Shown piece by piece: positions 27,643-36,876 of a DNA stretch of 64,000 bases. The stretch is from Bradyrhizobium rifense. GTDB lineage: Bacteria; Pseudomonadota; Alphaproteobacteria; Rhizobiales; Xanthobacteraceae. A program made the translations under genes and the position numbers. The number at the start of each line of letters is the position of its first letter. Position 1 is the first letter of the stretch. The DNA is taken from contig NZ_VSSS01000008.1 in assembly GCF_008123425.1 (NCBI RefSeq), positions 115,013-179,012 of the forward strand, read 5' to 3'. Under the pieces are notes generated by a model. The model saw only the letters and a list, made by a program, of their open reading frames with translations, was not told the origin of the DNA and searched no databases.

Positions 27643-28449
27643 ATGGCTTTCAACACAGCCGAGGCGACGGATCAACTCCTGGGACAAGGTGATATTCCGC
27701 CAGTGCATGAGGTGAATGCGGCAGGCACATCGCCCTTCCTGCTCACATCGGACCATTACGGCCGCATTCTGCCGCGCGCGCTCGGCGATCTCGGCGTCTC
27801 GGAAAGCGAGCTTGTCAGGCACATCGCCTGGGACATCGGCATCGCCGGCGTCGCCGAGCGGATGGCGGAGATGCTGGATGCGCATCTGATCGCACAGCGA
27901 TATTCACGGCTCGTGATCGACTGCAACCGCGCACCGGGCGTGGCGAGCTCGATCCCTGTCATTTCCGAGGCAACGGCGATCCCGCGCAACGAGGGCATTT
28001 CGGACAGCGAACGCGCGGCACGGCGGCGCGAAATCTTTGAGCCCTATCATCACCGCATCGACGCGGCGATCGACAGCCGGATACACGCCAAGCGGCCGAC
28101 GGTGCTGGTGTCGCTGCACAGTTTTACGCCTGTTTATGCCGGCGTCGCGCGGCCCTGGCACATCGGCGCGCTCTACAATCGCGACAGGGTGCTCTCACAG
28201 CTGCTGCTGAAACATCTGCGCGCCGAGGGCGATCTCGTCGTCGGCGACAACGAGCCCTATGCGGTGAGCGATCTCAGCGACTACACCATCCCCGTCCACG
28301 GCGAGGCCCGCGGCCTCGTCAACACTGGCATCGAGATCCGCCAGGATCTGATTGCGGATCAATCCGGCCAGCGGCAATGGGCGGAGCGGCTGGCCAGGAT
28401 CTTTGCGGAGATCGAAATGGAGTTGAAGCCGGAGCTGTTGGCCGGCTAG
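27643..28449 (+). CDS. N-formylglutamate amidohydrolase family protein
   Basis: 268 residues with the family blocks LTSDHYGRILP, HIAWDIG, VIDCNRAPG, PYHHRIDAAID, LVSLHSFTPV and NTGIEIRQDLI. The His/Asp-rich motifs would bind zinc. Classic members release formate from N-formylglutamate in histidine breakdown; no other hut gene is nearby, so the substrate may differ. Confidence 0.85.
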   Translation: MAFNTAEATDQLLGQGDIPPVHEVNAAGTSPFLLTSDHYGRILPRALGDLGVSESELVRHIAWDIGIAGVAERMAEMLDAHLIAQRYSRLVIDCNRAPGVASSIPVISEATAIPRNEGISDSERAARRREIFEPYHHRIDAAIDSRIHAKRPTVLVSLHSFTPVYAGVARPWHIGALYNRDRVLSQLLLKHLRAEGDLVVGDNEPYAVSDLSDYTIPVHGEARGLVNTGIEIRQDLIADQSGQRQWAERLARIFAEIEMELKPELLAG

Positions 28450-29453
28450 CCGCCGCGCGTCGCGACGAACAGCGCGAGCGCGGCAAAAACCGCGGCGATA
28501 CCCCACAGCACATAAGCGATGCGGCCTTCGCCGCGAGCATCCAGCGTAGCCTCGGCAGGGTTGTCGGGATTGACGTGGACCTCCACGGTCGCGCCGTCCT
28601 GATAGCGCGACATCAGCTTCTCCAGCATCTTGGTGGAGGCCTGTGGCGTGCCTGCCGCAACCCGCGCGCATTCATTGATGTAGCGGACATTCTGGTAGCT
28701 GTAGGTATAGGTCACGCGCTTGCCGAACATCTCGACGCCACGGCTTTCGCCCGGCTCGCTCGCCTCGTGATATTCCTCCATCTCCGATAGCTTGATGGTG
28801 CCCGGCACCACCGGCCAACGCGTCGCCATCGAGGCCTGCCGCCGCACCGCCCAGCCCATCAGCGCAATGACCAGGCCGAACGCGCCGAAGCCGACGACCA
28901 TGCCGGCAAGATCGGGCCGGCCGACATGATGCGCGAGCCAGTTGTAGCTCTGGTTGAGGCCGAACGCCGAGCCGAAGATGATGGCGACCACGATCGCCGA
29001 GCCGATGCCAAGACAGCCCCAAAGGCCCTTCGGGAGGTCGCGCTCCAGCACCGCCTGATCGGGATGGCGCGGATTGTAGTAGACCGTGACGATGCTGCCG
29101 GCCGGGTATTTCGCGAGCTGCTCGGCGACCTGGAAATTGCCGAGATCCTCGCCGATCGAGATGCGGTTACAACTCAGCTTCCGGCCGCTCACCGAATATT
29201 CGTAAGCGACGTTAGCGAAGTTGCGGCTCTCCATGCGGTAGCCGTCCTCGCGCTCGTCGTCGGACACCCTGACCTCGCGCACCTCGGCGACTGATGTGAC
29301 GACCTTGCCTGATGCCTGCGGCCAGCACCGCGCCTCGCGCGCCTGCCAGGTCTTCACGATGGCGGCAATCAGGACCAGCGCCAGCGGCGCAAGCAGCATC
29401 GCGTAAACCAGCGGAGGCAAATTCGGCACGGCAAAATCCTTCGTCAGCGGCAA
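28446..29453 (-). CDS. DUF3592 membrane protein with duplicated domain
   Basis: 335 residues. Two DUF3592-like units are visible, each a transmembrane helix, a beta-rich soluble part with a YxYxVxG/YTYSYQNVRY strand, and a VTVYYNPRHPDQAVLE or VEVHVNPDNPAEATLD strand. A terminal helix (VLWGIAAVFAALALFVA) closes the protein. Function unknown. Its stop overlaps the convergent neighbour by 4 bp. Confidence 0.8.
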   Translation of the reverse strand: MPLTKDFAVPNLPPLVYAMLLAPLALVLIAAIVKTWQAREARCWPQASGKVVTSVAEVREVRVSDDEREDGYRMESRNFANVAYEYSVSGRKLSCNRISIGEDLGNFQVAEQLAKYPAGSIVTVYYNPRHPDQAVLERDLPKGLWGCLGIGSAIVVAIIFGSAFGLNQSYNWLAHHVGRPDLAGMVVGFGAFGLVIALMGWAVRRQASMATRWPVVPGTIKLSEMEEYHEASEPGESRGVEMFGKRVTYTYSYQNVRYINECARVAAGTPQASTKMLEKLMSRYQDGATVEVHVNPDNPAEATLDARGEGRIAYVLWGIAAVFAALALFVATRGG

Positions 29454-29503
29454 TGCTTCCTTGGACGCATCGCCACGGACGAAGGTTCAACCGGGTTATC
29501 GGC

Positions 29504-30124
29504 TCATTTGGCCCGGATCAGCGCCAGCCAGATGCCGCCGCCGATCATGAAGCCGCCGGACACGCGCGACACCATGCGGGTGCGGCGCGCCGAGAAAAAG
29601 CCGCGGACCTGACCGGCAAGCAGCGCGTAGATTCCGTCCGTCAAGCCGGCAAGCACCATGAAGGTGATTCCGAGCACCAGGACCTGCGACAGGTGATCCT
29701 TGCTCATGTCCATAAACTGCGGAATGAACGCGCCGAAGAACACCAGCAGCTTCGGATTCGACAACGCCACGACAAAGCCCTGCAAAAGGAAGCCGCCGCG
29801 AGGGGGCGGCGGCGGCGCGTCGGTGTCGACGCCTTCAACCGGAGAGCGGATCAGCTTGAAGCCGAGCCAGACCAGATAGGCCGCGCCCGCAAAGCGCACC
29901 CAGTTGAACCAATAGCCCATCGTCGCCATGAGCGTGGTGAGGCCCACCGCAAGGATGCCAATCACGATCAGCAGCCCGACCTGCACACCGAGAATGTTGG
30001 TCAGCGCCGCGCGCGTGCCGTGGCGCAGGCCGTTGGCGATGACGAGGGTGACGATCGGGCCCGGCAGCAGCGCGAGCGCAATGCAGGCAGCGACGAAGGC
30101 GAGATAGGCTTGCATGGACATCAT
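29504..30124 (-). CDS. LysE/RhtB-family exporter
   Basis: 206 residues, six helices, LLPGPIVTLVIANGLRHG near the N-terminus and GFVVALSNPKLLVFFGAFIPQF in the middle. A Pro-run linker (DAPPPPPRGG) lies in the cytoplasmic loop. Substrate unknown. ATG 30124, 30121 and 30115 are all possible starts. Confidence 0.9.
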   Translation of the reverse strand: MMSMQAYLAFVAACIALALLPGPIVTLVIANGLRHGTRAALTNILGVQVGLLIVIGILAVGLTTLMATMGYWFNWVRFAGAAYLVWLGFKLIRSPVEGVDTDAPPPPPRGGFLLQGFVVALSNPKLLVFFGAFIPQFMDMSKDHLSQVLVLGITFMVLAGLTDGIYALLAGQVRGFFSARRTRMVSRVSGGFMIGGGIWLALIRAK

Positions 30125-30170
30125 GGGGAGGACTCGGCTTGGGGCGTTTGCTTGTATTAATGCATGGCAC

Positions 30171-30716
30171 TTACTTCCCGTCCAGCGCCGCTGTCATCCA
30201 CGCTTTCATCTCCTGCGTCTCCAGGAATGCGAGCGCCGCATGCTGCATCGCGCTGGCGTCGCCCCGCCCCTGCGCCGCCGCGACGAAAAGATCGCAGCGC
30301 CGTGAGACGGCAATTCCGACCGCGGCATGGCTCGCACCGTCATATATCGCGAGATCATAGCGCCGCGCACGACCGTGCATCTCGCCGACATGCACGACCT
30401 CGCCCGGCGTGGTCGCCGTAAAGCGTGGGGTGATCAGATCGATATCGGCGACACGATCGACCTCGTCGTCATCAGCGACGCCGCTGTCGCAATTGCAGAA
30501 GCCGCGCTTGGCGCGGACATAGAGCTCTGCGCCGTCGCAGGCGCCTCCCTCGCAGCGAAACGCGCGGCCCGCAGGCCAGCCGTCGCGCGGGAACGGCCAG
30601 GCGAACTCGCGCCAATGCGCCGATGTCGGCGTGGGCGACGGCCCGAGCTGATAGGCCCCGACGGCGGACATGCCGAGCGCGGCAAGGGCAAACGCGATCG
30701 TCGCCGCCGACCGCAT
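30171..30716 (-). CDS. Secreted hypothetical protein with four cysteines
   Basis: 181 residues with a signal-like N-terminus (IAFALAALGMSAVGAYQL). The mature part has FRCEGGACDGAELYVRAKRGFCNCDSG, four cysteines that probably form disulfides, and a C-terminal part RYDLAIYDGASHAAVGI. Its ATG lies 3 bp after the stop of the LVIVD gene upstream, so the two form an operon. No known family recognised. Confidence 0.7.
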   Translation of the reverse strand: MRSAATIAFALAALGMSAVGAYQLGPSPTPTSAHWREFAWPFPRDGWPAGRAFRCEGGACDGAELYVRAKRGFCNCDSGVADDDEVDRVADIDLITPRFTATTPGEVVHVGEMHGRARRYDLAIYDGASHAAVGIAVSRRCDLFVAAAQGRGDASAMQHAALAFLETQEMKAWMTAALDGK

Positions 30717-30718
30717 CG

Positions 30719-32164
30719 TCAGTTCTTCGGCAGGCCGGCGACGGCGCGTGCCGGCCCGGTCAGTTCGAGAATGTGCAGGCCGGTGTTGGCGCGGTCGACG
30801 ATGTAGATGTAGCCGCGGTCGTCGGTCTCGACATTGTTGGTCTGGATCGCGACCTTGCAGCGCTCACCGCCTTCGACCGGAATGCAGCGCTTGTCGGTCG
30901 CCTGCGTGATCGCCGGAATGAAATAGCCGACTTCCCTGGGATGATAGGGATCGCGGATGTCGAGCGCGCGCACGCCGGCATTGAAGAAAGCGATGAAGGC
31001 CATCTTCTTGTAATAGACCGGCGCCATGCTCTCGTTCGCAGAATGCGAGCCGAAGCGGCCGCCGCGCTGGCAGAATTGCCCGCTCGCCTCCGGCACGGTG
31101 TAGCTCGAGATCATCATCGGCCGCGTTTCGGTGGTGACGTCGGCGAACCACACCATCTGCCGCGCCTCGCCGCATTCGTTCAAGATCGCCTCGTCGACGA
31201 TCATGACAATGTCGCGGGTCTTGCCGTCCTTGTCCTCGGCGAATTCCGCAACCGGCATGTCGAGCATCGGAAACGTGGTGTGCGCGCCGTTGAACGCCGA
31301 CATCGGCATTCGCGAGATCTCGGGAAGGCGCAGATTGTCCGGCGTCGGCTCCTTAGGTCCGTTCAGAAGCTTGTCGCGATCAACGATCTGCAAAATGCCG
31401 CCCTTGTTGGTGCCGTAACCGAAATAGACCCGGTTGCCATTAGGCCCGGTCGAGATCGGCCCGTGCAACTCGGTCGGCACCGCACCGGTCGATCCGGGCT
31501 CCTGGCCGGGCAGGCCGAAGTCGCGGATTTTCTGCGGATGGGCGGGATCGGAGAGATCATAGATCTGAGTCATGCGCCGTGTGCGCCAATCCGGCGCGCC
31601 CGAGACGAGATAGGCAATGCCGGTGTCGCATTCCCACCAGCTCTTGTGCGTGTCCTTCAAGCCACTGAGGCGCGTGATCAGCGCGGGGTTGGCGGGATCG
31701 GCAACGTTCCAGATCTCATGCGCCTCGCTGCCAAAGGTGCGCAGCATATAGACCGCGCTGGGATCGCCTTTCGGCAAGCTCTTGCCGTCGCACACGCGCA
31801 CCATCTGCGCGCCACCGGATTCATACTTGCCTTCCTGTCCCGGCAGATGCCTCAGATATTTGGGATGCGCGGGATCGGTGACATCGACGATCGAGGTGCC
31901 GTTCGGCTCCGCCTGGCCCGTCATCGGATTGACGGGCGCTGGCACGTCGTCGGTGCCGCCGTGGTGTCCGATATAGGCGATCCAGCGGTCGCCCTGGCGA
32001 TGGATGGTCGGCTGATAGGCGCTGCGCGCCTGCAAGTCGTTGGTGCCCACCAGCTTCATGTTGGACGCCTCGGGCGGCGCCCCGATGGTCTGCTTCTGGG
32101 CATGAACAAAAGTGCTGCCGGCGAAAAGGACGAGGGCGGCAGCAGTCAGGACGCAACGGAACAT
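30719..32164 (-). CDS. Secreted LVIVD-repeat protein
   Basis: 481 residues from ATG 32164, which has GGGAGGA upstream; a signal peptide (AAALVLFAGSTFVHAQ) follows at once. The body repeats beta-propeller strands of the LVIVD type: TSIVDVTDPAHPKYLRHL, HEIWNVADPANPALI, QIYDLSDPAHPQKI, ALDIRDPYHPREVGY. Several cysteines are present. Likely a periplasmic binding or scaffold protein; no enzyme site is evident. It is the first gene of a two-gene operon. Confidence 0.8.
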   Translation of the reverse strand: MFRCVLTAAALVLFAGSTFVHAQKQTIGAPPEASNMKLVGTNDLQARSAYQPTIHRQGDRWIAYIGHHGGTDDVPAPVNPMTGQAEPNGTSIVDVTDPAHPKYLRHLPGQEGKYESGGAQMVRVCDGKSLPKGDPSAVYMLRTFGSEAHEIWNVADPANPALITRLSGLKDTHKSWWECDTGIAYLVSGAPDWRTRRMTQIYDLSDPAHPQKIRDFGLPGQEPGSTGAVPTELHGPISTGPNGNRVYFGYGTNKGGILQIVDRDKLLNGPKEPTPDNLRLPEISRMPMSAFNGAHTTFPMLDMPVAEFAEDKDGKTRDIVMIVDEAILNECGEARQMVWFADVTTETRPMMISSYTVPEASGQFCQRGGRFGSHSANESMAPVYYKKMAFIAFFNAGVRALDIRDPYHPREVGYFIPAITQATDKRCIPVEGGERCKVAIQTNNVETDDRGYIYIVDRANTGLHILELTGPARAVAGLPKN

Positions 32165-32243
32165 CAAAGTCCTCCCGGAACCAATCTGCGTTGGCTGAGA
32201 TTCAAGGCTAGCACAGCCGTTTGCAGGCGCCAAAGACATCATC

Positions 32244-32273
32244 TTGACATGCAACCTTTTGGTTGCCTATTAT
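32244..32273 (+). promoter_or_regulatory. ArsR promoter with operator in the spacer
   Basis: TTGACA at 32244-32249 and TATTAT at 32268-32273 are separated by 18 bp. The spacer holds the palindrome GCAACC-TTTT-GGTTGC (32251-32266), a natural operator for the regulator encoded immediately downstream. Confidence 0.65.
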
Positions 32274-32280
32274 CGCCACC

Positions 32281-32595
32281 ATGGATGAGGTCTTCAAAGC
32301 GCTCGCCGATGCGTCGCGACGGTCGCTGCTGGACAGGCTTCACGCCAGGAACGGCCAGACCTTGAACGAGCTTTCCGAAGGCCTGGAGATGACGCGCCAG
32401 GCGGTGACAAAACACCTGGTCATCCTGGAAGAGGCCCATCTGGTCACGACCATCAGGCATGGCCGCGAGAAGCTGCACTATCTCAACCCTGTGCCGATCC
32501 ACCAGATCGGCGAACGCTGGATCAGGAAATTCGAGCGCGGCAAGCTCGCCGCACTCAGCGAGTTGAAACGCCAGTTGGAGAAGCGTGATGAGTAA
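32281..32595 (+). CDS. ArsR-family regulator of the SRPBCC operon
   Basis: 104 residues from ATG 32281. Winged helix of the ArsR type (FKALADASRRSLLDRL, then LNELSEGLEMTRQAVTKHLVILEEAHLV). There are no cysteines for metal sensing, as in the class paired with AHSA1/SRPBCC genes. The ATG is 8 bp after the -10 box, so the mRNA is probably leaderless. Autorepression through the palindrome in its promoter is likely. Confidence 0.85.
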   Translation: MDEVFKALADASRRSLLDRLHARNGQTLNELSEGLEMTRQAVTKHLVILEEAHLVTTIRHGREKLHYLNPVPIHQIGERWIRKFERGKLAALSELKRQLEKRDE

Positions 32596-33058
32596 GCCGC
32601 AATTCGTCTATGTCACCTACATCGAGACCACGCCGGAAAAGCTGTGGGAGGCGCTGACGTCGAGCGCGTTCACGCGGCAATACTGGTTCGGCGCCGAAGT
32701 TCACTCCGACTGGACGGTCGGCTCGCCCTTTGCGCTCACGCTCGACGGCGAGGTCACCGATTCCGGCGAAATCCTCGAGGCCGATCCGCCGCGGCGCCTG
32801 TCCTACAGTTTCAAGCACCACAAATATGAAGAGCTGCGCGGTGAGCCGATCTCGCGCGTCGTCTTCACCATCGAACCCTTTGGCTCGCTCGTGCGTTTGA
32901 CTGTGTTGCATGACGGCTTCGTCGAGGGCGGCAAATATCTCGGCGCCGTCTCCAATGGCTGGCCGGCGATCCTGTCCCAGCTCAAGAGCCTGCTGGAGAC
33001 CGGCAAGCTGCTCGGCATTCCGCGCGCGGCGCTCAACAAGGGGTTCGACGCAAAATGA
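32588..33058 (+). CDS. SRPBCC (AHSA1-like) protein
   Basis: 156 residues from ATG 32588, overlapping the regulator's end by 8 bp. The START/AHSA1 fold is shown by FVYVTYIETTPEKLWEALT, an EADPPRRLSYSF strand and the C-terminal NGWPAILSQLKSLLETG helix. Such proteins bind hydrophobic ligands or assist chaperones. Paralogous to the next gene. Confidence 0.85.
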   Translation: MSKPQFVYVTYIETTPEKLWEALTSSAFTRQYWFGAEVHSDWTVGSPFALTLDGEVTDSGEILEADPPRRLSYSFKHHKYEELRGEPISRVVFTIEPFGSLVRLTVLHDGFVEGGKYLGAVSNGWPAILSQLKSLLETGKLLGIPRAALNKGFDAK

Positions 33059-33567
33059 ATCTCGACCAATTCAAACCGCTGACGGTCTACACCATCTACA
33101 TTGCCTCCACGCCGGAGAAGGCGTGGGAGGCGCTAACCTCGGCCGAGTTCAGCCGAAAGTATTTTTCCGGCTTTGCGGTGGAGATGCAGCCGAAGCTCGG
33201 CGGCAGCTTCATCGTGCGCGCGCCCGACGGTTCGGAGCACATCTCGGGCGAAGTGTTCGAGTACGATCCGCCGAGGAAGCTCACGGTGACGTGGAACGTC
33301 AACTGGCCCGACCTCGTCGCCAAGCTCGGCACCACGCTCGTCACCTACGAGATCGAGCCAGCCGGTGAAGCCGTCCGCCTCACCATGAGCGAACGCCACG
33401 ACCGCGAGCTCAGCGACGACATCCTCTCCGGCGGCCGCACCGGCTGGCCCGCGATTCTGTCAGGGCTGAAGAGTTTGCTGGAAACAGGGAAGGCGCCGCA
33501 GATCAAGATGTCACCGCCAGCGCGGATGCTGGCGGCGTTGAAGGCGATGGGGATCAAGACGCCGTAG
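33055..33567 (+). CDS. SRPBCC (AHSA1-like) protein, second copy
   Basis: 170 residues, start overlapping the previous stop as ATGA. Same fold and close similarity to its neighbour (TVYTIYIASTPEKAWEALTS, YDPPRKLTVTW, GWPAILSGLKSLLETGK), so a tandem duplication. Third gene of the ArsR operon. Confidence 0.85.
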   Translation: MNLDQFKPLTVYTIYIASTPEKAWEALTSAEFSRKYFSGFAVEMQPKLGGSFIVRAPDGSEHISGEVFEYDPPRKLTVTWNVNWPDLVAKLGTTLVTYEIEPAGEAVRLTMSERHDRELSDDILSGGRTGWPAILSGLKSLLETGKAPQIKMSPPARMLAALKAMGIKTP

Positions 33568-33585
33568 CGGCCAGAATCTGCGGCC

Positions 33586-33807
33586 TTATTGCTTCTTCTT
33601 CACCACCGGCGGATGAATCTCGTCGATCTTGCGACGACAATCCCCTTCCGAGTCGTGCGGGCCAGAGACGAAGGTCCCGCTGACCTTGGTCGCATACCAG
33701 CCCGACTCCACGCCGAGCCGCAGCGCTTCTTCTGTCTTGACGTGCCGTGGGGAGAGAATTTGCATCAGGTGCTTTCGGTTGGCGTTCGATCTCATATCGA
33801 AGCGCAA
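33586..33807 (-). CDS. Hypothetical protein
   Basis: 73 residues, basic at the N-terminus, with RLGVESGWYATKVSGTF and PHDSEGDCRRKIDEI. One cysteine and no membrane segment. It might be real, as the sequence has a protein-like pattern, but nothing identifies it. Confidence 0.4.
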   Translation of the reverse strand: MRFDMRSNANRKHLMQILSPRHVKTEEALRLGVESGWYATKVSGTFVSGPHDSEGDCRRKIDEIHPPVVKKKQ

Positions 33808-34195
33808 TGGAATCTTTCAGGTATCCGTCGTGATGAGCAGGCTCCGCGGATGCGGGGAATGAGCGGCATCACATCGCCCGCGTATAGTCGTGGCGCCGCG
33901 TATGCGCAGAGACGACTGTTCTTTCCGACATTGGCGCACCGTGCGCGCAATCACGGCAATTAGCTATCGTTTTCTCGCCCCCGCCGGACTTTTGAAGCGC
34001 CGAATGCCGCTGTCGACGAAGCGTGCAGGCCGAGCAGGGACGGCGGGACGATTGTGGCGACGCCGCAATGCACGCGCAGCGAAATCTTGGCCATCGGCGC
34101 GATTTTCCAGCCGATACCTATGGACTGCGCAGACGATCGTGCCGCAAATTGTACCTCCAAGCAAACACGCGCGAAGAGCGGACCCGCCCCCACCG
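33808..34195. other. Leader region of the histidine kinase
   Basis: 388 bp in which the kinase frame stays open but encodes an Arg-rich, non-conserved stretch; I read it as untranslated. Confidence 0.5.
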
Positions 34196-36433
34196 ATGAG
34201 CCTGCGTACCCGGTTACTGATCCTCGTCATCGCGGCCATGCTGGTGCCGGCGAGCCTCGTTGGCTTGCGCTTCGTGCAAAACCGCACCAGCGAGATCAAC
34301 GCGGCCCTGGCCAATCTGGCCGCATCCGCCGACGACATCGCGAGCGATCTGAACGAGAAGATTCAGGGCACCGCCCAGCTTCACTACGGCCTCGCCCGCG
34401 CCCGCGACGTCGACACGCGCGACAAGGCGGCATGCTCGGCGTTCCTGTCGGATGTGCGCGAAGAATATCCGCAGTTCACGGGCATCCTGACCATCGACCC
34501 CGACGGCAGCCTGTTCTGCGACTCGCTCCGGACCAACCGCGCGCTCGATCTGAATGATCGTGCCTATTTCAAGCAGGCGAAGGTCTCGCAGGGTGTCGTC
34601 GCGGTGGAGCCGGTGTTCGGTCGCCTGACCGGAATATCGGTGCTTCAGATCGCCTATCCGGTCCGCTCGGATGCGGGCGTGCTGAAATTCGTGCTGCTCG
34701 CTTCGTTCAACCTGAACAAATTCGCGGAATTTCACGATAAGCGTCTGCTCGCCGAGAAGGAGATCCTGTTCGTCGACAGCAAAGGGACTGTCCTTGTCGC
34801 CCCCAAGGGCAGCGGCTGGAGTGAGCCCGTCGGCGCGTCGATCGCGGGGTCCGACCTCTTCCGCTTTGCGGCAACGCCGGATGGCGAAGCGTCGCGAGAG
34901 GTCACCGATCGCCAGGGCCGCACACAGGTCTGGGCTGTCGCCCGCTCGCCGTCGATCCGCAAGGCCGGCCTCACCATCATGGTCGGACGCTCCAAGGACG
35001 GGCTGGTCGCGGAGGCGAACCGCCGGCTCTACGAGGACATGGCGATCCTCGCGGTGGCCTCGCTGCTGCTGCTGGCCGGCATCTGGATCCTCGCGACCGT
35101 CAGCGTCGGGCGCCAGATCGGACGGCTTGCCGCAATGGCAAAGCGGCTCGGGCTTGGCGATCTCAGCGCGCGCATTCCACCGCCGCATCCGAGCGGCGAG
35201 CTCGGCGGATTGATGGCCCTGCTCAACGGCACCGCCGAGTCGCTGGAGCAGCAGCGCGCCGCCATCGCCGACCTCAGCCACAAGCTCAGCCAGTCCCAGA
35301 AGATGGAAGCCATGGGCCAGCTCACCGGCGGCGTGGCGCACGATTTCAACAATCTCCTGACCGTCATTCTCGGCAACTCCGAGCATCTCGCCGACAGGCT
35401 GGCAGGCAACAAGGAATTGCAGCGGATCGCCAGCGATATCGCAACCGCCGCCGAGCGCGGCTCCGACCTGACACGCAGCCTGCTCGCCTTCGCGCGCAAG
35501 CAGCCGCTCCGGCCCAGAGAGATCGACATTGGCGAGAAGGTCGTCGGCATGGAGCAGCTGTTGCGCCGGTCGCTCGGCGAGCACATCGAATGCAGCTTCG
35601 CGTTTGGAACCGATTTGTGGCTGACCAGTGTCGATCCCGGCCAACTGGCAACCGCCCTGCTCAATCTCGTGCTCAACGCCCGCGACGCGATGCCTGACGG
35701 CGGCAGACTGATGGTCGAGGTGCGTAACAACTCGCTCGGTCAATCCGACCTCGACGTCAACGGCGAACCGCGCCCCGGCGACTACGTCATGGTGGCCGTG
35801 ACCGATAGCGGCTGCGGCATGGCAGCCGATGTGGCCAACCGCGCGTTCGAGCCGTTCTTCACCACCAAGGAGGTCGGCAAGGGCACCGGGCTCGGCCTGA
35901 GCATGGTCTACGGGTTTGCGCAACAGTCCGGCGGTCTCGTGCAATTGCAGTCCGAACCGGGGCAAGGCAGCGTCGTCAGGCTGTTCTTCCCGCGCATCGC
36001 GGCGACGCTGAATGAGGAGACGGCTCCGGCGGAACAGATCATCGCCCCCGACGGAAGCGAGACCGTTCTCGTCGTCGAGGACGACGACATGGTGCGGGCC
36101 TATGTCGAGAGCGAACTGCGGACGCTCGGCTACCACGTCATCGCGACCTCGAACGGGCCCGCGGCGCTGGAGGTGCTGCGCCAGCCGGGCGACATCCACC
36201 TGTTGTTCACCGACGTCGTGATGCCCGGCGGCATGTTCGGGCCGGAGCTTGCAAGGCAAGCAACTGCGTTACGGCCCGATCTCAAAGTGCTCTTCACCTC
36301 CGGCTACAGCCAGAATCCCGTCAAGACGCCCGACGGGGTCGACGCCAGGATCCTGACCAAACCGTTCAAGCGGCAGGATCTTGCCGCGATGCTGCGATCG
36401 GCGTTATCGGCGTTATCGGCGCCGCCGCGCTAG
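34196..36433 (+). CDS. Hybrid sensor histidine kinase with C-terminal receiver
   Basis: 745 residues from ATG 34196, which puts a transmembrane helix (LLILVIAAMLVPASLVGL) at the N-terminus. A periplasmic double-Cache-like sensor domain extends to about 270, then a second helix (AILAVASLLLLAGIWIL), a HAMP segment, HisKA with phospho-acceptor His382 (GGVAHDFNNLLTVI), an ATPase domain (NLVLNARDAMP, GCGM, GKGTGLGLSMV) and a receiver domain with Asp673 (LFTDVVMPGG). The soluble partner and the ligand are unknown. Confidence 0.92.
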   Translation: MSLRTRLLILVIAAMLVPASLVGLRFVQNRTSEINAALANLAASADDIASDLNEKIQGTAQLHYGLARARDVDTRDKAACSAFLSDVREEYPQFTGILTIDPDGSLFCDSLRTNRALDLNDRAYFKQAKVSQGVVAVEPVFGRLTGISVLQIAYPVRSDAGVLKFVLLASFNLNKFAEFHDKRLLAEKEILFVDSKGTVLVAPKGSGWSEPVGASIAGSDLFRFAATPDGEASREVTDRQGRTQVWAVARSPSIRKAGLTIMVGRSKDGLVAEANRRLYEDMAILAVASLLLLAGIWILATVSVGRQIGRLAAMAKRLGLGDLSARIPPPHPSGELGGLMALLNGTAESLEQQRAAIADLSHKLSQSQKMEAMGQLTGGVAHDFNNLLTVILGNSEHLADRLAGNKELQRIASDIATAAERGSDLTRSLLAFARKQPLRPREIDIGEKVVGMEQLLRRSLGEHIECSFAFGTDLWLTSVDPGQLATALLNLVLNARDAMPDGGRLMVEVRNNSLGQSDLDVNGEPRPGDYVMVAVTDSGCGMAADVANRAFEPFFTTKEVGKGTGLGLSMVYGFAQQSGGLVQLQSEPGQGSVVRLFFPRIAATLNEETAPAEQIIAPDGSETVLVVEDDDMVRAYVESELRTLGYHVIATSNGPAALEVLRQPGDIHLLFTDVVMPGGMFGPELARQATALRPDLKVLFTSGYSQNPVKTPDGVDARILTKPFKRQDLAAMLRSALSALSAPPR

Positions 36434-36876
36434 CGAGACACCAGCAGCAGCGCCACGCCGAGATTGGCCGCGAACAGCGCGGCATCGATGACGAAGATCC
36501 GGAGCATCGGACCTTTCAGCACGGGCCAGTAAGCTACGCCGACGCGCCCGCCGCGCATCAAGACCGGAAGGTTATAGGCGAACTGGCTGAAGTGGCACGC
36601 GGCGAAGAACAGGAACAGCGCAAGCTGCGCCTCGATCGGCTGGAAGAACGACGGACGCGCGGCCAACAGATAGAGCGAGAGAAGGCCGATCGGCAGATTG
36701 ATCCCGCCGAGGAAGGCCACGCTGGCCGCCAAGGTCGGCGCGATGGGATTGCTGCGCTCTTCACGCGGCAGGAGGATCTTCAGCGTGTTGGCTTGCGCGA
36801 TGCTGAACTGGATGAAGGCGCCGCCGAACCAGAGCGCGTTGAGCAGCAGGACGAAATCCGAAAGGTGCATGATCAT
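36430..36876 (-). CDS. Four-helix membrane protein
   Basis: 148 residues from ATG 36876, overlapping the upstream stop as ATGA; ATG 36870 is the other option. Four hydrophobic helices, with LNALWFGGAFIQFSIAQANTL at the start and a basic loop (LMRGGRVG) late. No family is certain. Last gene of an operon headed by a MarR-type palindrome. Confidence 0.7.
   Translation of the reverse strand: MIMHLSDFVLLLNALWFGGAFIQFSIAQANTLKILLPREERSNPIAPTLAASVAFLGGINLPIGLLSLYLLAARPSFFQPIEAQLALFLFFAACHFSQFAYNLPVLMRGGRVGVAYWPVLKGPMLRIFVIDAALFAANLGVALLLVSR

Noticed and set aside
33890..34195. N-terminal extension of the histidine kinase
   Set aside because: It places 102 Arg-rich residues before a standard membrane anchor and lacks a ribosome-binding site.
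34214..36259. 681-codon frame opposite the histidine kinase
   Set aside because: No motif and a composition expected of an antisense shadow; the plus strand has complete kinase and receiver domains.
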